Positions 28,585 through 37,790 of a stretch of DNA of 64,000 bases are shown in pieces (within the stretch, counting starts at the first letter, position 1; each line of letters opens with the position of its first letter). Source of the DNA: DATKDF01 sp963752045 (GTDB taxonomy: Bacteria; Acidobacteriota; Vicinamibacteria; Vicinamibacterales; SCN-69-37); NCBI GenBank assembly GCA_963752045.1, contig CAVVWN010000007.1, positions 124,001-188,000 of the forward strand, read 5' to 3'. The position numbers were made by a program, and so were the translations under genes. The notes under the pieces were generated by a model. That model worked only from the letters and a program-made list of their open reading frames with translations, was not told the DNA's origin and did no database searches.

Positions 28585-28854
28585 GTGAAGGCCGGCATTC
28601 ACCCTGAGTACCACGACGTCGAAGTCCGCTGCGCGTGCGGCAACACGTTCACGACGCGTTCCACCAAGAAAGAGCTGCACCTGGAAATCTGCAACCAGTG
28701 CCATCCGTTCTTCACGGGCCGGCAGAAGCTCATCGATACCGAGGGCCGCGTGGAACGGTTCACGAAGCGCTTCGGCAAGCAGACGGCCGCGTCTATCCGC
28801 GAGGCCGCCAAGGCCAAGAAGGACAAGACCACCAAAGCCGACGCACCTGCGTAA
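28585..28854 (+). CDS. rpmE: 50S ribosomal protein L31 (zinc-binding type)
   Basis: An 89-residue L31. Cysteines C16, C18, C36 and C39 (VRCACGNTF and EICNQCHPF) form the zinc site of the C+ form, and GRQKLIDTEGRVERFTKR is the conserved core. The GTG at 28585 is chosen because AAGGAG lies 7-8 nt upstream; an upstream ATG in frame lacks a site and precedes the leader hairpin. The C-terminal 20 residues are a Lys/Ala-rich extension. L31 bridges the ribosomal subunits. It is isolated, with its own promoter. Confidence 0.95.
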   Translation: MKAGIHPEYHDVEVRCACGNTFTTRSTKKELHLEICNQCHPFFTGRQKLIDTEGRVERFTKRFGKQTAASIREAAKAKKDKTTKADAPA

Positions 28855-28884
28855 CGGCTGACGGCCGGCGCGGGCGCGGACGAC

Positions 28885-30249
28885 TCACTCGAATGACAAC
28901 GGGGCGGAGAGCGGGCCGCCCGTCGTGTCCTTCCCCTCTCTGGTCTTCCTGTCGAGGCGGTTCAGTCGATGCTCGGCGTCGGCCCGGGCACGGCCGTCGG
29001 CATCACGCCTGAGGAGCTCCGCGTAGCGCTTTGCCTCGGCGGGGTCCTTTTGCCGATGCTCGAGATGAATCGCAAGTCCTTCGGCGGCTCGGCGCTCGAG
29101 CCGCGTCATCACGCGCCGGCCGCGCCCCGCCTGATCGAGCAGTTCCTGCCAGGCTGAGGCCGCTTCGTCGTGGCGGTTCCGACGGCGGTGGAGCTCGGCC
29201 AGCCGCGAGAGCGCCGCCGTTCGCACCTCCCGGTCGCTGGCCGAAGCGGCAAGCCGATACGCCTCGACTGCCCTGTCGCTCTGCTCGCTCCTCTCGTAGA
29301 GCCGGCCCAGCCCCAACTGCTCCCGTTCGTCACGGCACACGCGCGCGCCGCCCTGTGCAAGCTCCAGCGCATGGGCGGTCACGGCCGCGAGCGAAATGAG
29401 GTCGAGGCGATTGTGCTCGAGCACGCCAGACACGGCCTGCGCATCTCCCGTGCGGAGAAAATGAAAGTAGCGGGCCGGGATCTCGAAACCCGGCACGTCA
29501 CCAATCCGATGAAAGCCGAGGATCGACCGCTCGAGGGACGTCAGGCTGCAACCGCCGCCCGGGGTCCGGCCGCCGCCGGGAATGCCGGGACTCGAGACCC
29601 GGCCGGGGGAAGGCAGCGTGGATCCCCACAGCCGTCGGGCGGGTGGCAGCATGTCGAAGTGCGGCAGCTCATCGGTGGGGCTCGCCGTCCGATGAAACGC
29701 CCACCGGGTTTCCATGGTCGGGACGTCGAACGTCCGGCCGTTGTAGGTGACGAGGAGCGACGTCCCGCTGAAGACCTCGCCGAGCGCATCGAGCATCGCC
29801 CGCTCACCGGCCGGGCCGTTGAGGAAGAACTGCCGGACGACAAAGGCATCGTCCTCAAACCACCCGCAACCGGCGAGAAAGGCGAGCGTGCCGGCTCCGC
29901 CGCTCAGCCCGGTCGTCTCGATGTCGAAGAAGACGGCCCTTCGGGCCCAGTCCGACACTCCGGAAAGCCTCGCATCGAACAGTCCGATCGGGGCGTCGGC
30001 CGGCAGTGCCATCGAACCGACGCGGCGCCGGCCGTGCCACGCGTCGCCTTCCCACCGGCTGTCGACGACGACGCAGCTGCCGGCTTCGCATTCATGAACG
30101 ACCCCACCCAGGGCCGCGGCCGCAGCCTGGGCGTCGTGCCCGCCTTCGATGTCGGGCACGTACGTGAGCTCGCGTGGCGCACCGGCAGGCCGGGTCGCGG
30201 TCGGGTTCTGCCGGACGATCTCACGGAGGCGAGAGGCCAGATCGCGCAT
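28885..30249 (-). CDS. mrfB: MrfB (YprB)-like 3'-5' exonuclease with TPR tail
   Basis: A 454-residue protein. The RNase-H-like DEDD exonuclease fold begins with FFDIETTGLSGG (D109, E111), continues with LLVTYNGRTFDVPTME, and closes with VLEHNRLDLISLAAV. The C-terminal 130 residues are TPR-like helices (AVEAYRLAASASDREVRTAALSRL). In Bacillus subtilis YprB (MrfB) works with the helicase YprA (MrfA) in repair of mitomycin C crosslinks. The start lies 7 nt after the helicase stop, the same order as in Bacillus. The insertion PSPGRVSSPGIPGGGRTPGGG looks like an unstructured loop. Confidence 0.85.
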   Translation of the reverse strand: MRDLASRLREIVRQNPTATRPAGAPRELTYVPDIEGGHDAQAAAAALGGVVHECEAGSCVVVDSRWEGDAWHGRRRVGSMALPADAPIGLFDARLSGVSDWARRAVFFDIETTGLSGGAGTLAFLAGCGWFEDDAFVVRQFFLNGPAGERAMLDALGEVFSGTSLLVTYNGRTFDVPTMETRWAFHRTASPTDELPHFDMLPPARRLWGSTLPSPGRVSSPGIPGGGRTPGGGCSLTSLERSILGFHRIGDVPGFEIPARYFHFLRTGDAQAVSGVLEHNRLDLISLAAVTAHALELAQGGARVCRDEREQLGLGRLYERSEQSDRAVEAYRLAASASDREVRTAALSRLAELHRRRNRHDEAASAWQELLDQAGRGRRVMTRLERRAAEGLAIHLEHRQKDPAEAKRYAELLRRDADGRARADAEHRLNRLDRKTREGKDTTGGPLSAPLSFE

Positions 30250-30256
30250 CGGCTCG

Positions 30257-32801
30257 TCAGGCGGGTGCGTGCGCGGCCGTCAGCAGATCCAGCAGTGTCG
30301 AGGCCACGGCCTTGGCGAGCGGGCCGGTGGCGCCTTCCGGCCCCACGCATGACGGGCAGCCCGACGAACATGGACAGCCGCCGATGAGCTCGCGCGTGCG
30401 ATCGAGCAGTTGGCCGTGCATGGAGAAAAGCGGCTCGCTGAAGCCGATGCCTCCGGGGTAGTTGTCGTACAGGAACACCGTCGGTTCGGCCGAGAGCGCC
30501 TCCGCGCCCCCGCCCTCGACGCCTCCCACACGCGACCCGCCGTCGAGGCTCAGGCCGTCGACGGCAAGGCCGAGGTCGTGCTGATCGCACATCAGGAGCA
30601 GCGGCGCCACGTTGCGCATGGCGTGCGCCAGGCCGATGACTCCGTCGCGGCGGTCGGCGGTGCCGAACGCCAGGCTGCCCATGACGGCAGACGGAATCGT
30701 CAGCCAGTACGACGTCGTGTGCATCTGCTGCTCGGGCAGGTCCAGCTCGCCGGAGCCGACATTCTCGTTCGTGTAGAACTTGATCTTCTTGAATCCGACG
30801 ACGCGGGACACGACGTGCACTTCGCCGTGCGAGGCGCCGGGCTCCGGCGTGTGAATTCCGGGTGGCTCGGCGTCACCGCCGGCCGGCCCTGCAACGGCGA
30901 CCCCGGGCTCGTTGCGCTCGGTGGCCGCCGCCAGCCTGGGCAGCGCACCGTCCTCTGCTTCGACGATTTCCCCAGAGCCCAGCGCCAAGCGCCCAGCGCC
31001 CTCGAAGGTATCGAGAATGGTGACCTTCGTGTAGGTGATGGCGTCGGTGTAGTAGTCGCACTCGACCTGCCTGACGTACGCCTTCCGGCCCTCGAAGTCG
31101 AGCTTCTCCACCTGATGCAGGCGGCCTTCCACGATGTAGATGGCCTTCTCGTGAAGCGTGGACGGGCCGCTCGTGAAGTCCGTCTCGCCGATCACGCGCT
31201 CGCCGTCGGTAAGGTCGACCACGACGAAGTTGTCCGACGTCACCGACCGCAGGCTCACGGCGTCTGCCGGATACGACTCCTGCGTCCACTGCCACTGGCC
31301 GTCCACGAGGTGCACGAAGCCCTCTTCGGCCAGCACGGACAGGATCTCCTGCACGTTGATCTCCCCGAACTGCTCGTCGTCCTTGAAGGGCAGCTCGAAG
31401 GCCGCGCACTTCACGTGATCGAGCAGGATGTGCAGGTTGTCGGGATTGACCAGCGCGTGCTCCGGCGACGCGCCGAAGAAGTAGTCGGGGTTACGGACGA
31501 CGAACTGGTCGATGGGCGCGCTCGAGGCCACCATGACGGCCGCCGACCGGCCGCTGCGGCGTCCCGCCCGGCCGGCGCGCTGCCACGTGGCGGCAATCGT
31601 GCCGGGATAGCCGGCCATCACAGCCACGTCGAGCGCGCCGATGTCGATGCCGAGCTCGAGCGCGTTGGTCGACACCACGCATCGCACGTCGCCGCTCCGC
31701 AGGCCGCGCTCGATCTCGCGGCGCCGCAGGGGCAGATAGCCGCCGCGGTATCCGCGAATCACGTCGGCCGACCCCGGGGGCCCCTGGAACGCGTCCTTGA
31801 GATACGTCGTCAGGAGCTCCGTCGACAGCCGGCTCTGCGCAAAGACGATGAGCTGCAGGCCGCGCTTGAGAAACTCGATCGCCACCCGGCGCGTCTCGCC
31901 GAGGTAGGACCGGCGGATGCCGAGCTGGGGATTGACCACCGGCGGGTTGACGAAGAAGAAGTACTTCTCGCCGCGCGGCGCGCCGGTCTTCGTCCACAAG
32001 CTCGAACGGCTCGCCCGTGAGCCGTTCGGCCAGCTCCTTCGGATTGGCAATCGTCGCCGACGAGCAGATGAACGTCGGATCCGAGCCGTAGTGCCGGCAC
32101 ACGCGATGCAGCCGGCGCAGGATGTTCGCGAGATGGCTGCCGAACACGCCGCGATACGCGTGCAACTCGTCGATGACGACGAACTTCAGGTTCTCGAAGA
32201 GCTTCGCCCAGCGCGGATGGTGCGGCAGGATGCCCGAGTGCACCATGTCGGGGTTGCTCAGCACGACGTGCGCGCGCCCGCGGATCGCGCGGCGCGCATC
32301 CTGCGGCGTGTCACCGTCGTAGGTGAAGGCCCCGATGTCGCCGCCGCCCTCCTGCCCGACGAGCGTGGCCAGCTGGTGGAGCTCGGCCAGCTGGTCCTGC
32401 GCGAGTGCCTTGGTTGGAAACATGTAGAGCGCACGCGACGAGGGGTCGGAGAGAATCTCGTGCAGCACCGGCGCGTTGTAACAGAGCGTCTTGCCGGACG
32501 CCGTGGGGGTGACGATGACCACATTGCGGCCGGCGAGAGCGTGCCCCACGGCCGCGGCCTGGTGTGTGTAGAGCTGGTCGATCCCGCGCGAGCGAAGCGC
32601 GCGGTGCAGGCGTTCGTCGAGAGTGTCAGGGAACGGCGCGAACTCGGCGGCCACCGCCGGCAGCCGCCGCACCGCCGTCACGTGCGGGTCGTCGTCACCG
32701 GCCCGGGCCGCCGCCAGATGCGCGGCCTCGAGCCGCGCGAGCACTGTCGAGAGCGACTCGTCCTTGTCGCGGGTCAGCGCCGGCAGCGAAGACGAAGCCA
32801 T
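30257..32801 (-). CDS. mrfA: MrfA (YprA)-like DEAD/H helicase with DUF1998, interrupted by a frameshift
   Basis: A superfamily 2 helicase of about 847 residues after correction. Walker A is TPTASGKT (98-105) and Walker B VVIDELHAYRG, followed by SSATIAN. The second half has RecA2 (TNALELGIDIG, QRAGRAGRR) and the DUF1998 tail with four cysteines (LMCDQHD and CPCSSGCPSC), which bind metal in MrfA. Frame one (from ATG 32801) runs to about 31986 and frame two from about 31984 to 30257. One extra C near 31985 breaks ELVDED|GAPRGEKYF. Deleting it restores the protein. Either sequencing error or a real mutation. Confidence 0.85.
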
Positions 32802-32871
32802 GAAGCTCGCATCGGTACCGCCACGAGCCAGGGCGATCAAGAGGCGAAACGGCGAGTGGTCGGCCGGTCGC

Positions 32872-34200
32872 TCAGGTTCGCCCGCGGGCGTACATCGCCG
32901 CGATGCCGCTCAGGCCTACGAGGCCGATGAGGTTCGGGAACACCTGTAGCGCGTTCATCAGATCGCCCCAGGCCCAGACCACCTCGGGTCGGAGCACGGC
33001 GCCGAATGGAATGAGCAGGCAGTATGTCCAGCGGTACGGCATCGTGACCGACCGGCCCAGGATGTACTCGAGGAACTGCTCGCCGTAGTAGGCCCATCCG
33101 ATGAGCGTGGTGTAGCCGAAGAGGAATGCGCAGAAGGCCACCACCCACCCGCCGACGGTCGGCACGGCGGCGTTGAACGCCGTCGCCACCGCTGCCGTGC
33201 TCGTGACGTAATCCGCCCCCATGCGCGCCGACGTGATCGACGCTTCGGCGACGCCGCTCACGAGGATCGTCATGGCGCTGATCGTCGCCGTGACGAACGA
33301 GACGATGAACACTTCCATGACCGCCTGCAGTCCCTGCTGCGACGGCCGATTCGACCTCGCTGTGCCGTAGGCGACGGCAGCCGTGCCGTACCCGGCCTCA
33401 TTGGCGTAGACGCCGCGCGCGATGCCGTAGCGCATCGCGATGAACCAGCCGAAGCCGAAGATCGACCTGGTGGTGAATGCCTCGCTGACGACGAGCGAGA
33501 AGACGTGCGGCAGCCGGTCGGCGAACGTGAAGATCACGACGATGCCGCCGATGAGATACAGGCCGACCTTGAGCGGCGCGAGCTTCTCGGCCGCCCAGCC
33601 GATGGTCTTGATGCCACGGATGATGACGGCCCAGACGAGCACCGCGATGACGACGCCGGCGACCCATGTGGGGATGCCGAAGACGCTGTCGAGCGCGATG
33701 GCGATCGAGTTGGGCTGCGTGAACGGCGTGGTCGTGAGCGCCGCCACACCGGCGACGAGCGCGTAAATCCAGGCGAGCGTCGGCGACTTGAGGCCGTCGC
33801 GCAGGTAGTACATCGGACCGGACAGCACCTCGTCGCCCTGGATCTGCCGGTAGCGGATGCCTAGCACGGCCTCGCTGAACTTCACCGACGTGGCCACGAA
33901 GCCGTAGACCCAGATCCAGAAGAGCGCGCCTGGGCCGCCGGAGATGATCGCGGTCGCCACCCCCGCGATGTTGCCCGTGCCGATCGAGGCGGCAAGCGCG
34001 GTCATGAACGCCTGAAACGGCGTGAGCGCGCCGCCGGCCTCCGCCGACTGCTTCGCAACCATCGCCCGGAATGCGTCCGGCAGGCGACGCACCTGCACGA
34101 ATCCCAGCCGGAACGTGAGAAACACGCCTCCGCCGAGCAGCGTCCAGATGACGAGGTACTGGAAGAGAAAGGTGGTCAGCGTGTCGATCGCCTGGGACAT
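32872..34200 (-). CDS. sodium:alanine (AGCS) symporter
   Basis: A 442-residue inner-membrane transporter of the alanine or glycine:cation symporter family. GGGVFLTFRLGFVQVRRLPDAF at the N-terminus, the discontinuous-helix motif AASIGTGNIAGVATAI, and GPMYYLRDGL are characteristic. About 11 membrane helices are visible. It imports alanine, glycine or D-amino acids with Na+. The start at 34200 has a TACGAT -10-like box 8 nt upstream and no Shine-Dalgarno. A GATCTGGG repeat array lies beyond. Confidence 0.93.
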   Translation of the reverse strand: MSQAIDTLTTFLFQYLVIWTLLGGGVFLTFRLGFVQVRRLPDAFRAMVAKQSAEAGGALTPFQAFMTALAASIGTGNIAGVATAIISGGPGALFWIWVYGFVATSVKFSEAVLGIRYRQIQGDEVLSGPMYYLRDGLKSPTLAWIYALVAGVAALTTTPFTQPNSIAIALDSVFGIPTWVAGVVIAVLVWAVIIRGIKTIGWAAEKLAPLKVGLYLIGGIVVIFTFADRLPHVFSLVVSEAFTTRSIFGFGWFIAMRYGIARGVYANEAGYGTAAVAYGTARSNRPSQQGLQAVMEVFIVSFVTATISAMTILVSGVAEASITSARMGADYVTSTAAVATAFNAAVPTVGGWVVAFCAFLFGYTTLIGWAYYGEQFLEYILGRSVTMPYRWTYCLLIPFGAVLRPEVVWAWGDLMNALQVFPNLIGLVGLSGIAAMYARGRT

Positions 34201-34208
34201 CGAGGCGG

Positions 34209-34214
34209 ATCGTA
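34209..34214 (-). promoter_or_regulatory. -10-like hexamer of the AGCS symporter
   Basis: TACGAT on the minus strand ends 8 nt before the ATG at 34200. The repeat array begins only 4 bp upstream of it, where the -35 region would lie. Confidence 0.4.
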
Positions 34215-34217
34215 ACC

Positions 34218-34393
34218 TGAATCTGGGATCTGGGATCTGGGATCTGGGGGCATCTGGCGATCTGCCGATCTGCCGATCTGGTGACCGTGAGTCCGGCGGT
34301 CGCGTCGGCGGGCCACGGCTCGGCTCGACGGCCGATCCCAGATCCGAAGATCCCAGATGCCGTGAGATCCCAGATCCCCAGATCCCAGATTCA
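34218..34393. repeat. GATCTGGG direct repeats in imperfect inverted arrangement
   Basis: 34219-34251 contains repeated GGATCTGG units, then CGATCTGC units to about 34280. The opposite arm 34331-34393 contains GATCCCAGA units in reverse orientation. Outer ends CTGAATCTGGGATCTGGG and CAGATCCCAGATTCAG are near-perfect inverted copies. The right end contributes the TGA stop of the SDR gene. Confidence 0.75.
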
Positions 34394-35170
34394 GATGTTC
34401 GATCGACTCTGCCCGCCGTCGACGGTGACGCATGCGCCGGTCACCCAGCTGGCGCGCGGCGATGCGAGGAACGCCACGACGGCGCCCAGCTCTTCGGGCC
34501 GACCGAAGCGCCCGAACGGAATCTCACGCCGGACGAACTCGGCGATGCCCGCCGGATCGTCCTGCTGGCGCTTCCACCACGAGCCGCCCTCGAACACCAT
34601 CGAGCCGGGCGCGATGCTGTTCACGCGGATGTTGTCGGGCGCGAGCTCGCCGGCCATGGCCTTGGCCAGGCTGATCTCGGCGGCCTTCACGGCGTTGTAG
34701 GTCATGCGGCCGCCGGTCTCGCGGCCGAAGATCGACGCAATGACGAGGATCACGCCCGCGCCAGCCTGCTTCATGTGCGGGGTGACGAGCCGCGACATGC
34801 GGATGGCGGGAAAGAGCGTCTGGTCGAGCGCGGCCTGCCACTCTTCGTCGCTCGTCGACTCGATGCCGGTACCGCCGGCCTTTCCGACGTTGTTGACGAG
34901 GATGTCGATGCGGCCGAACCGCTCGATCGTTCCGTCGACGACGGCCTGCGCGCCGGCGGGTGTCGAGACGTCGGCGGTGATGGCCAGCACGGCATTCTCG
35001 CGGCCGGCGGCCCGTTCCAGGTCGGCGGCCGCGCGCCCGAGAACATCCGCGCCGCGCGCGCAAATGGCCACGCGACACCCCTCCTCGACCAGCGCGCGCG
35101 CCGAGGCGAGCCCAAGCCCTCTGCTGGCTCCGGTGACGATGGCGACCTGATCAGTGAGTCCGAGATCCAT
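34391..35170 (-). CDS. SDR-family NAD(P)-dependent oxidoreductase
   Basis: A 259-residue classical short-chain dehydrogenase/reductase. The TGASRGLG cofactor loop is at residues 13-20, NNVG at 93-96, the catalytic S146 in IASIFG, and Y158-x-x-x-K162 in TYNAVKAAE. The C-terminus ends SWVTGACVTVDGGQS, typical of the family. The ATG at 35170 is chosen for the standard N-terminus (MDLGLTDQVAIVTGAS); the open frame upstream runs through a palindrome. The substrate cannot be predicted. It stands alone, between the AGCS and DUF547 genes. Confidence 0.92.
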   Translation of the reverse strand: MDLGLTDQVAIVTGASRGLGLASARALVEEGCRVAICARGADVLGRAAADLERAAGRENAVLAITADVSTPAGAQAVVDGTIERFGRIDILVNNVGKAGGTGIESTSDEEWQAALDQTLFPAIRMSRLVTPHMKQAGAGVILVIASIFGRETGGRMTYNAVKAAEISLAKAMAGELAPDNIRVNSIAPGSMVFEGGSWWKRQQDDPAGIAEFVRREIPFGRFGRPEELGAVVAFLASPRASWVTGACVTVDGGQSRSNI

Positions 35171-35187
35171 AGGGAAACACCCAGCAG

Positions 35188-35275
35188 CTAGTGTCCTGCG
35201 CACGACGGCTCGGTACGTCTTCCGGGCGCCGCGCTCCGGAAGCCGTGTACCGATCCGTCGTACGCAGGACACTAG
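35188..35275. repeat. 88-bp imperfect palindrome with CTAG ends
   Basis: Arms of about 38-40 bp begin CTAGTGTCCTGCG and continue ACGACGG, TCGGTAC and TTCCGG in mirrored order, with a short GC-rich centre. The right CTAG (35272-35275) forms the TAG stop of the DUF547 gene. It is unrelated in sequence to the GGGGGACGGGTCT elements, apart from the CTAG ends. Confidence 0.8.
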
Positions 35276-36072
35276 AGCTCATTCAGACGCCAGTCGAAAT
35301 TGCCGTACTCCATCCGGAACGAGTCGCGCTCGAGCAACTGCTGTTCCCGATTGAAGAGGTGAGGATAGACCATCGCGGCAATCGCGCGCTCGATGGGACT
35401 CCTGTTCGGCCACCTGCCGGCCGCGATCGGCCCGAACGCGCGCACGAACGCCTCCTCCCGCCAGCCCATGATGGGCGACACCACCAGGCGATCGCCGGCG
35501 ATGTCCACCTGCACGCACGAGAGGCGCGTCGCGCACTCGGCGACGACGTCGGTGAGCTGGGCGTCGAGCCGCCCGGCAGCGAACGCCTCGCTGCGCAGCC
35601 TCGGGCTGCCCATCGCGCCCCGACCCAGCGCAAGCGACAGGCGCGCGTCGCCGTACGTGTCGAGCATCATCTGCTCGATGCCGTCGAGCGTGAGCGTGCG
35701 CCCGCCGACCCGGTGCGTGACCGCATCGAACGCGCCGGGAACCTGCCGGACGCTGCCCTCGGGGTACTCGGACGATCGCGTACGAATGGGATACGCGTCG
35801 ATGACGGTCCGGAGCACGAGGGCGTTGTAGGCATTCAGCCAGAACGCCTGCTGCTCGGCCGGCGGCCACCCGGCCACCTCGGCGGCGGGCACGTTGAGCG
35901 ACGCCAGGTACCGGTCGAGCGAGGAACGCTCGGCGCGAAGCGCCCGGTAATAGACGAGCCCGTTGCGCACGTAGGTGTCGAGGACGCGGTCGAACACGAC
36001 ATGACGATCTGCCTGGGCCGGCAGGGCCGCATACGACGCGGCGGTGATGAGGAGAGCGACGAGACCCTTCAT
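35272..36072 (-). CDS. exported DUF547 protein
   Basis: A 266-residue exported protein with signal peptide MKGLVALLITAASYAALPAQA. DUF547 hallmarks are present: EQQAFWLNAYNALVLRTVIDAYP, then a His-containing loop (FDAVTHRVGGRTLTLDGIE), and ALGRGAMGSPRLRSEAF. The family is related to cysteine-protease-like/thiol folds but its function is unknown. ATG 36072 is preferred over the ATG at 36084, because TATCAT overlapping the latter forms a -10-like box 10 nt upstream of 36072. Its TAG stop is supplied by the adjacent palindrome. Confidence 0.82.
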   Translation of the reverse strand: MKGLVALLITAASYAALPAQADRHVVFDRVLDTYVRNGLVYYRALRAERSSLDRYLASLNVPAAEVAGWPPAEQQAFWLNAYNALVLRTVIDAYPIRTRSSEYPEGSVRQVPGAFDAVTHRVGGRTLTLDGIEQMMLDTYGDARLSLALGRGAMGSPRLRSEAFAAGRLDAQLTDVVAECATRLSCVQVDIAGDRLVVSPIMGWREEAFVRAFGPIAAGRWPNRSPIERAIAAMVYPHLFNREQQLLERDSFRMEYGNFDWRLNEL

Positions 36073-36117
36073 GTCAGCAGGCATGATAACGCGACCGCCG
36101 CCGGCCGCCGGACCGCC

Positions 36118-36981
36118 TCACCTCTTCCGGGCGTAAACGGTCATGATGTCGCCGAGGTTGACCGACGGCTGCAGGCGGCCGAGGCCGAGCGCGGTAGCCA
36201 TCCGCAGCACGGCCGGCGCAAGCGGCGGCGCCAGCATCACGGCCGCCTTCCAGGCGGCAAAATCGAGTGGCACCCGCTTGCCGGACCTGTCGAGCCTCGC
36301 CATGAGGAAGCCCGTGCCGGACAGCAGGCGCGCAAGCGTCCCGGGCGTGAAGAAATAGAGATGCCTCGGCGGAATCATCAGGTGCCAGAACCTGCCCGTC
36401 AGCCGTGCCACGAGACTCTCGGCGTCGCCAGTGCTCACGGCCAGATAGCCGCCGGGTTTCAGCGCGGCGAACGCCTTGTGCAGGCTGACGGCCGGCTCCG
36501 GCACGTGCTCGATGTAATCCCACATGGTCACCAGGTCGATCGAGGCGGGCTCGAGCTCGACCGTCGCGAAGTCGGCCCGCGCCACGTCGAAGCCGCGTCC
36601 AATCGCCTGCTCCGCGGCATACGGCGAAAGTTCCACGCCCCGCACTTCATCGATGCCGGCGCTGCGCGCCGCCTCGAGGAAGTCGCCGGTCGCGCATCCG
36701 ACGTCCAGCCAGCGCCGGCGGCCGACGTCGGGCAGCTCGAGCAGGCGCGCGACGCGGCGTGTGGCGTTCGCGAGACCGACGCCGTCAGGCCCGCCGGCGA
36801 ACTTCCGGCCGACCTGGAAGAAGGCATCGCCGTAGATGACGTCGAGCTCGGCCGCCGACGGAATCTCGTTCGTGTAGACGAGCCCGCACGCGCGGCACCG
36901 CACGATGGTGTAGCCCCCCTTGCTGAACCGGCGCTCGAGCGCCGTCGTCTCGCCGCAGACGTGACAGGGCCTCGAGGTCAT
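36118..36981 (-). CDS. class I SAM methyltransferase with N-terminal zinc ribbon
   Basis: A 287-residue cytoplasmic protein. An N-terminal zinc ribbon has C6, C9, C29 and C32 (CHVCG and CRACG). The methyltransferase fold starts with WLDVGCATGDFLEAA (SAM-binding motif I) and has a motif II-like DLVTMWDYIEHVPEP, as in Methyltransf_11/23 proteins. The C-terminal part is a hydrophobic helix rich in Ala/Pro. Such proteins often methylate sugars or polyketide-type substrates, but the substrate is not evident. Its ATG overlaps the hydrolase stop by 4 nt, so it is translationally coupled. Confidence 0.85.
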   Translation of the reverse strand: MTSRPCHVCGETTALERRFSKGGYTIVRCRACGLVYTNEIPSAAELDVIYGDAFFQVGRKFAGGPDGVGLANATRRVARLLELPDVGRRRWLDVGCATGDFLEAARSAGIDEVRGVELSPYAAEQAIGRGFDVARADFATVELEPASIDLVTMWDYIEHVPEPAVSLHKAFAALKPGGYLAVSTGDAESLVARLTGRFWHLMIPPRHLYFFTPGTLARLLSGTGFLMARLDRSGKRVPLDFAAWKAAVMLAPPLAPAVLRMATALGLGRLQPSVNLGDIMTVYARKR

Positions 36982-37778
36982 CGAGCGAGCACGGCTGCGT
37001 TGAAGCCGGCCGGGTCCTCGAGGTTCGACAGGTGCCCCACGCCGTCGAGCACGACCAGGCGCGATCCGCCGATCGCCTGATGCATGGCGTCGGCCTCGCT
37101 CACGGGAATGAGCGCATCCTCCGAGCCGTGGATGATGGTCACCGGACAGGTGAGCGTCCGGAGGAGGGCCGTCGAGTCCGGGCGGTCGCGCATGGCCCGC
37201 ACCGCCGCCCCGAGGGCATCGGCCGGGTTCGCCACGATCAACCTGGTGACGGCTTCGGCAAGGTCCGGCTGGTCTCTCTTCGTGGTCTCGCCGAGCAGCT
37301 TCGGCACCATCTCGCGCGCCACGCCCGCCGGCCCGTCACGTTCGAGGACCGCCAGCATCTCGGCGCGACTCAGCTTGCCTCTCGGCGAGTCGGCGGCCGC
37401 GCGCGTGTTCGCCAGGACGAGGCCGGTGATCCGATCCGGGGCCCGGTGGAGCATCGCGAACACGACATACCCGCCCATCGACAGGCCGCCGACGTCTGCG
37501 CGCGGAATGTCGAGATGCGTCATCAGCTCGAAGACATCGGCCGCATAGTCGTCGATGGTCTGCCGTTCGAGGCCCAGCTGTTCGTAAGCCGGCCCCGCTC
37601 CACGGAATCCGCGAAGGTCGGGCGCGATGAAACGCCAGCCGGGCGGCACCCGGCCAAGCTGCGGCAGCCACTGGTCGGCCGAGAGCGGAAACGCATGCAG
37701 CCAGATGAGCGGCTTTCCGCTGCCGGCCTCGAGATACCGGACCGAGCGGCCGGCAAGATGAGCGACCTCCGAGCGCAC
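36978..37778 (-). CDS. alpha/beta hydrolase
   Basis: A 266-residue alpha/beta hydrolase. The oxyanion strand is IWLHAFPLSADQW and the nucleophile elbow is GLSMGG. The acid/His pair appears as IHGSEDALIPV and LDGVGHLSNLEDP. Sequence layout resembles 3-oxoadipate enol-lactonase/pimeloyl-ester-type hydrolases. GTG 37778 is chosen because TACAAT stands 6 nt upstream; the open frame continues to 38033 but only antisense to FKBP. It is first of a two-gene unit with the methyltransferase. Confidence 0.8.
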   Translation of the reverse strand: MRSEVAHLAGRSVRYLEAGSGKPLIWLHAFPLSADQWLPQLGRVPPGWRFIAPDLRGFRGAGPAYEQLGLERQTIDDYAADVFELMTHLDIPRADVGGLSMGGYVVFAMLHRAPDRITGLVLANTRAAADSPRGKLSRAEMLAVLERDGPAGVAREMVPKLLGETTKRDQPDLAEAVTRLIVANPADALGAAVRAMRDRPDSTALLRTLTCPVTIIHGSEDALIPVSEADAMHQAIGGSRLVVLDGVGHLSNLEDPAGFNAAVLAR

Positions 37779-37784
37779 GTGAGG

Positions 37785-37790
37785 ATTGTA
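37785..37790 (-). promoter_or_regulatory. -10-like hexamer of the alpha/beta hydrolase
   Basis: TACAAT on the minus strand ends 6 nt before GTG 37778. A dyad, CGACGGTCCGTCG, lies immediately upstream at about 37802-37814 in the divergent region shared with the FKBP gene. Confidence 0.45.
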
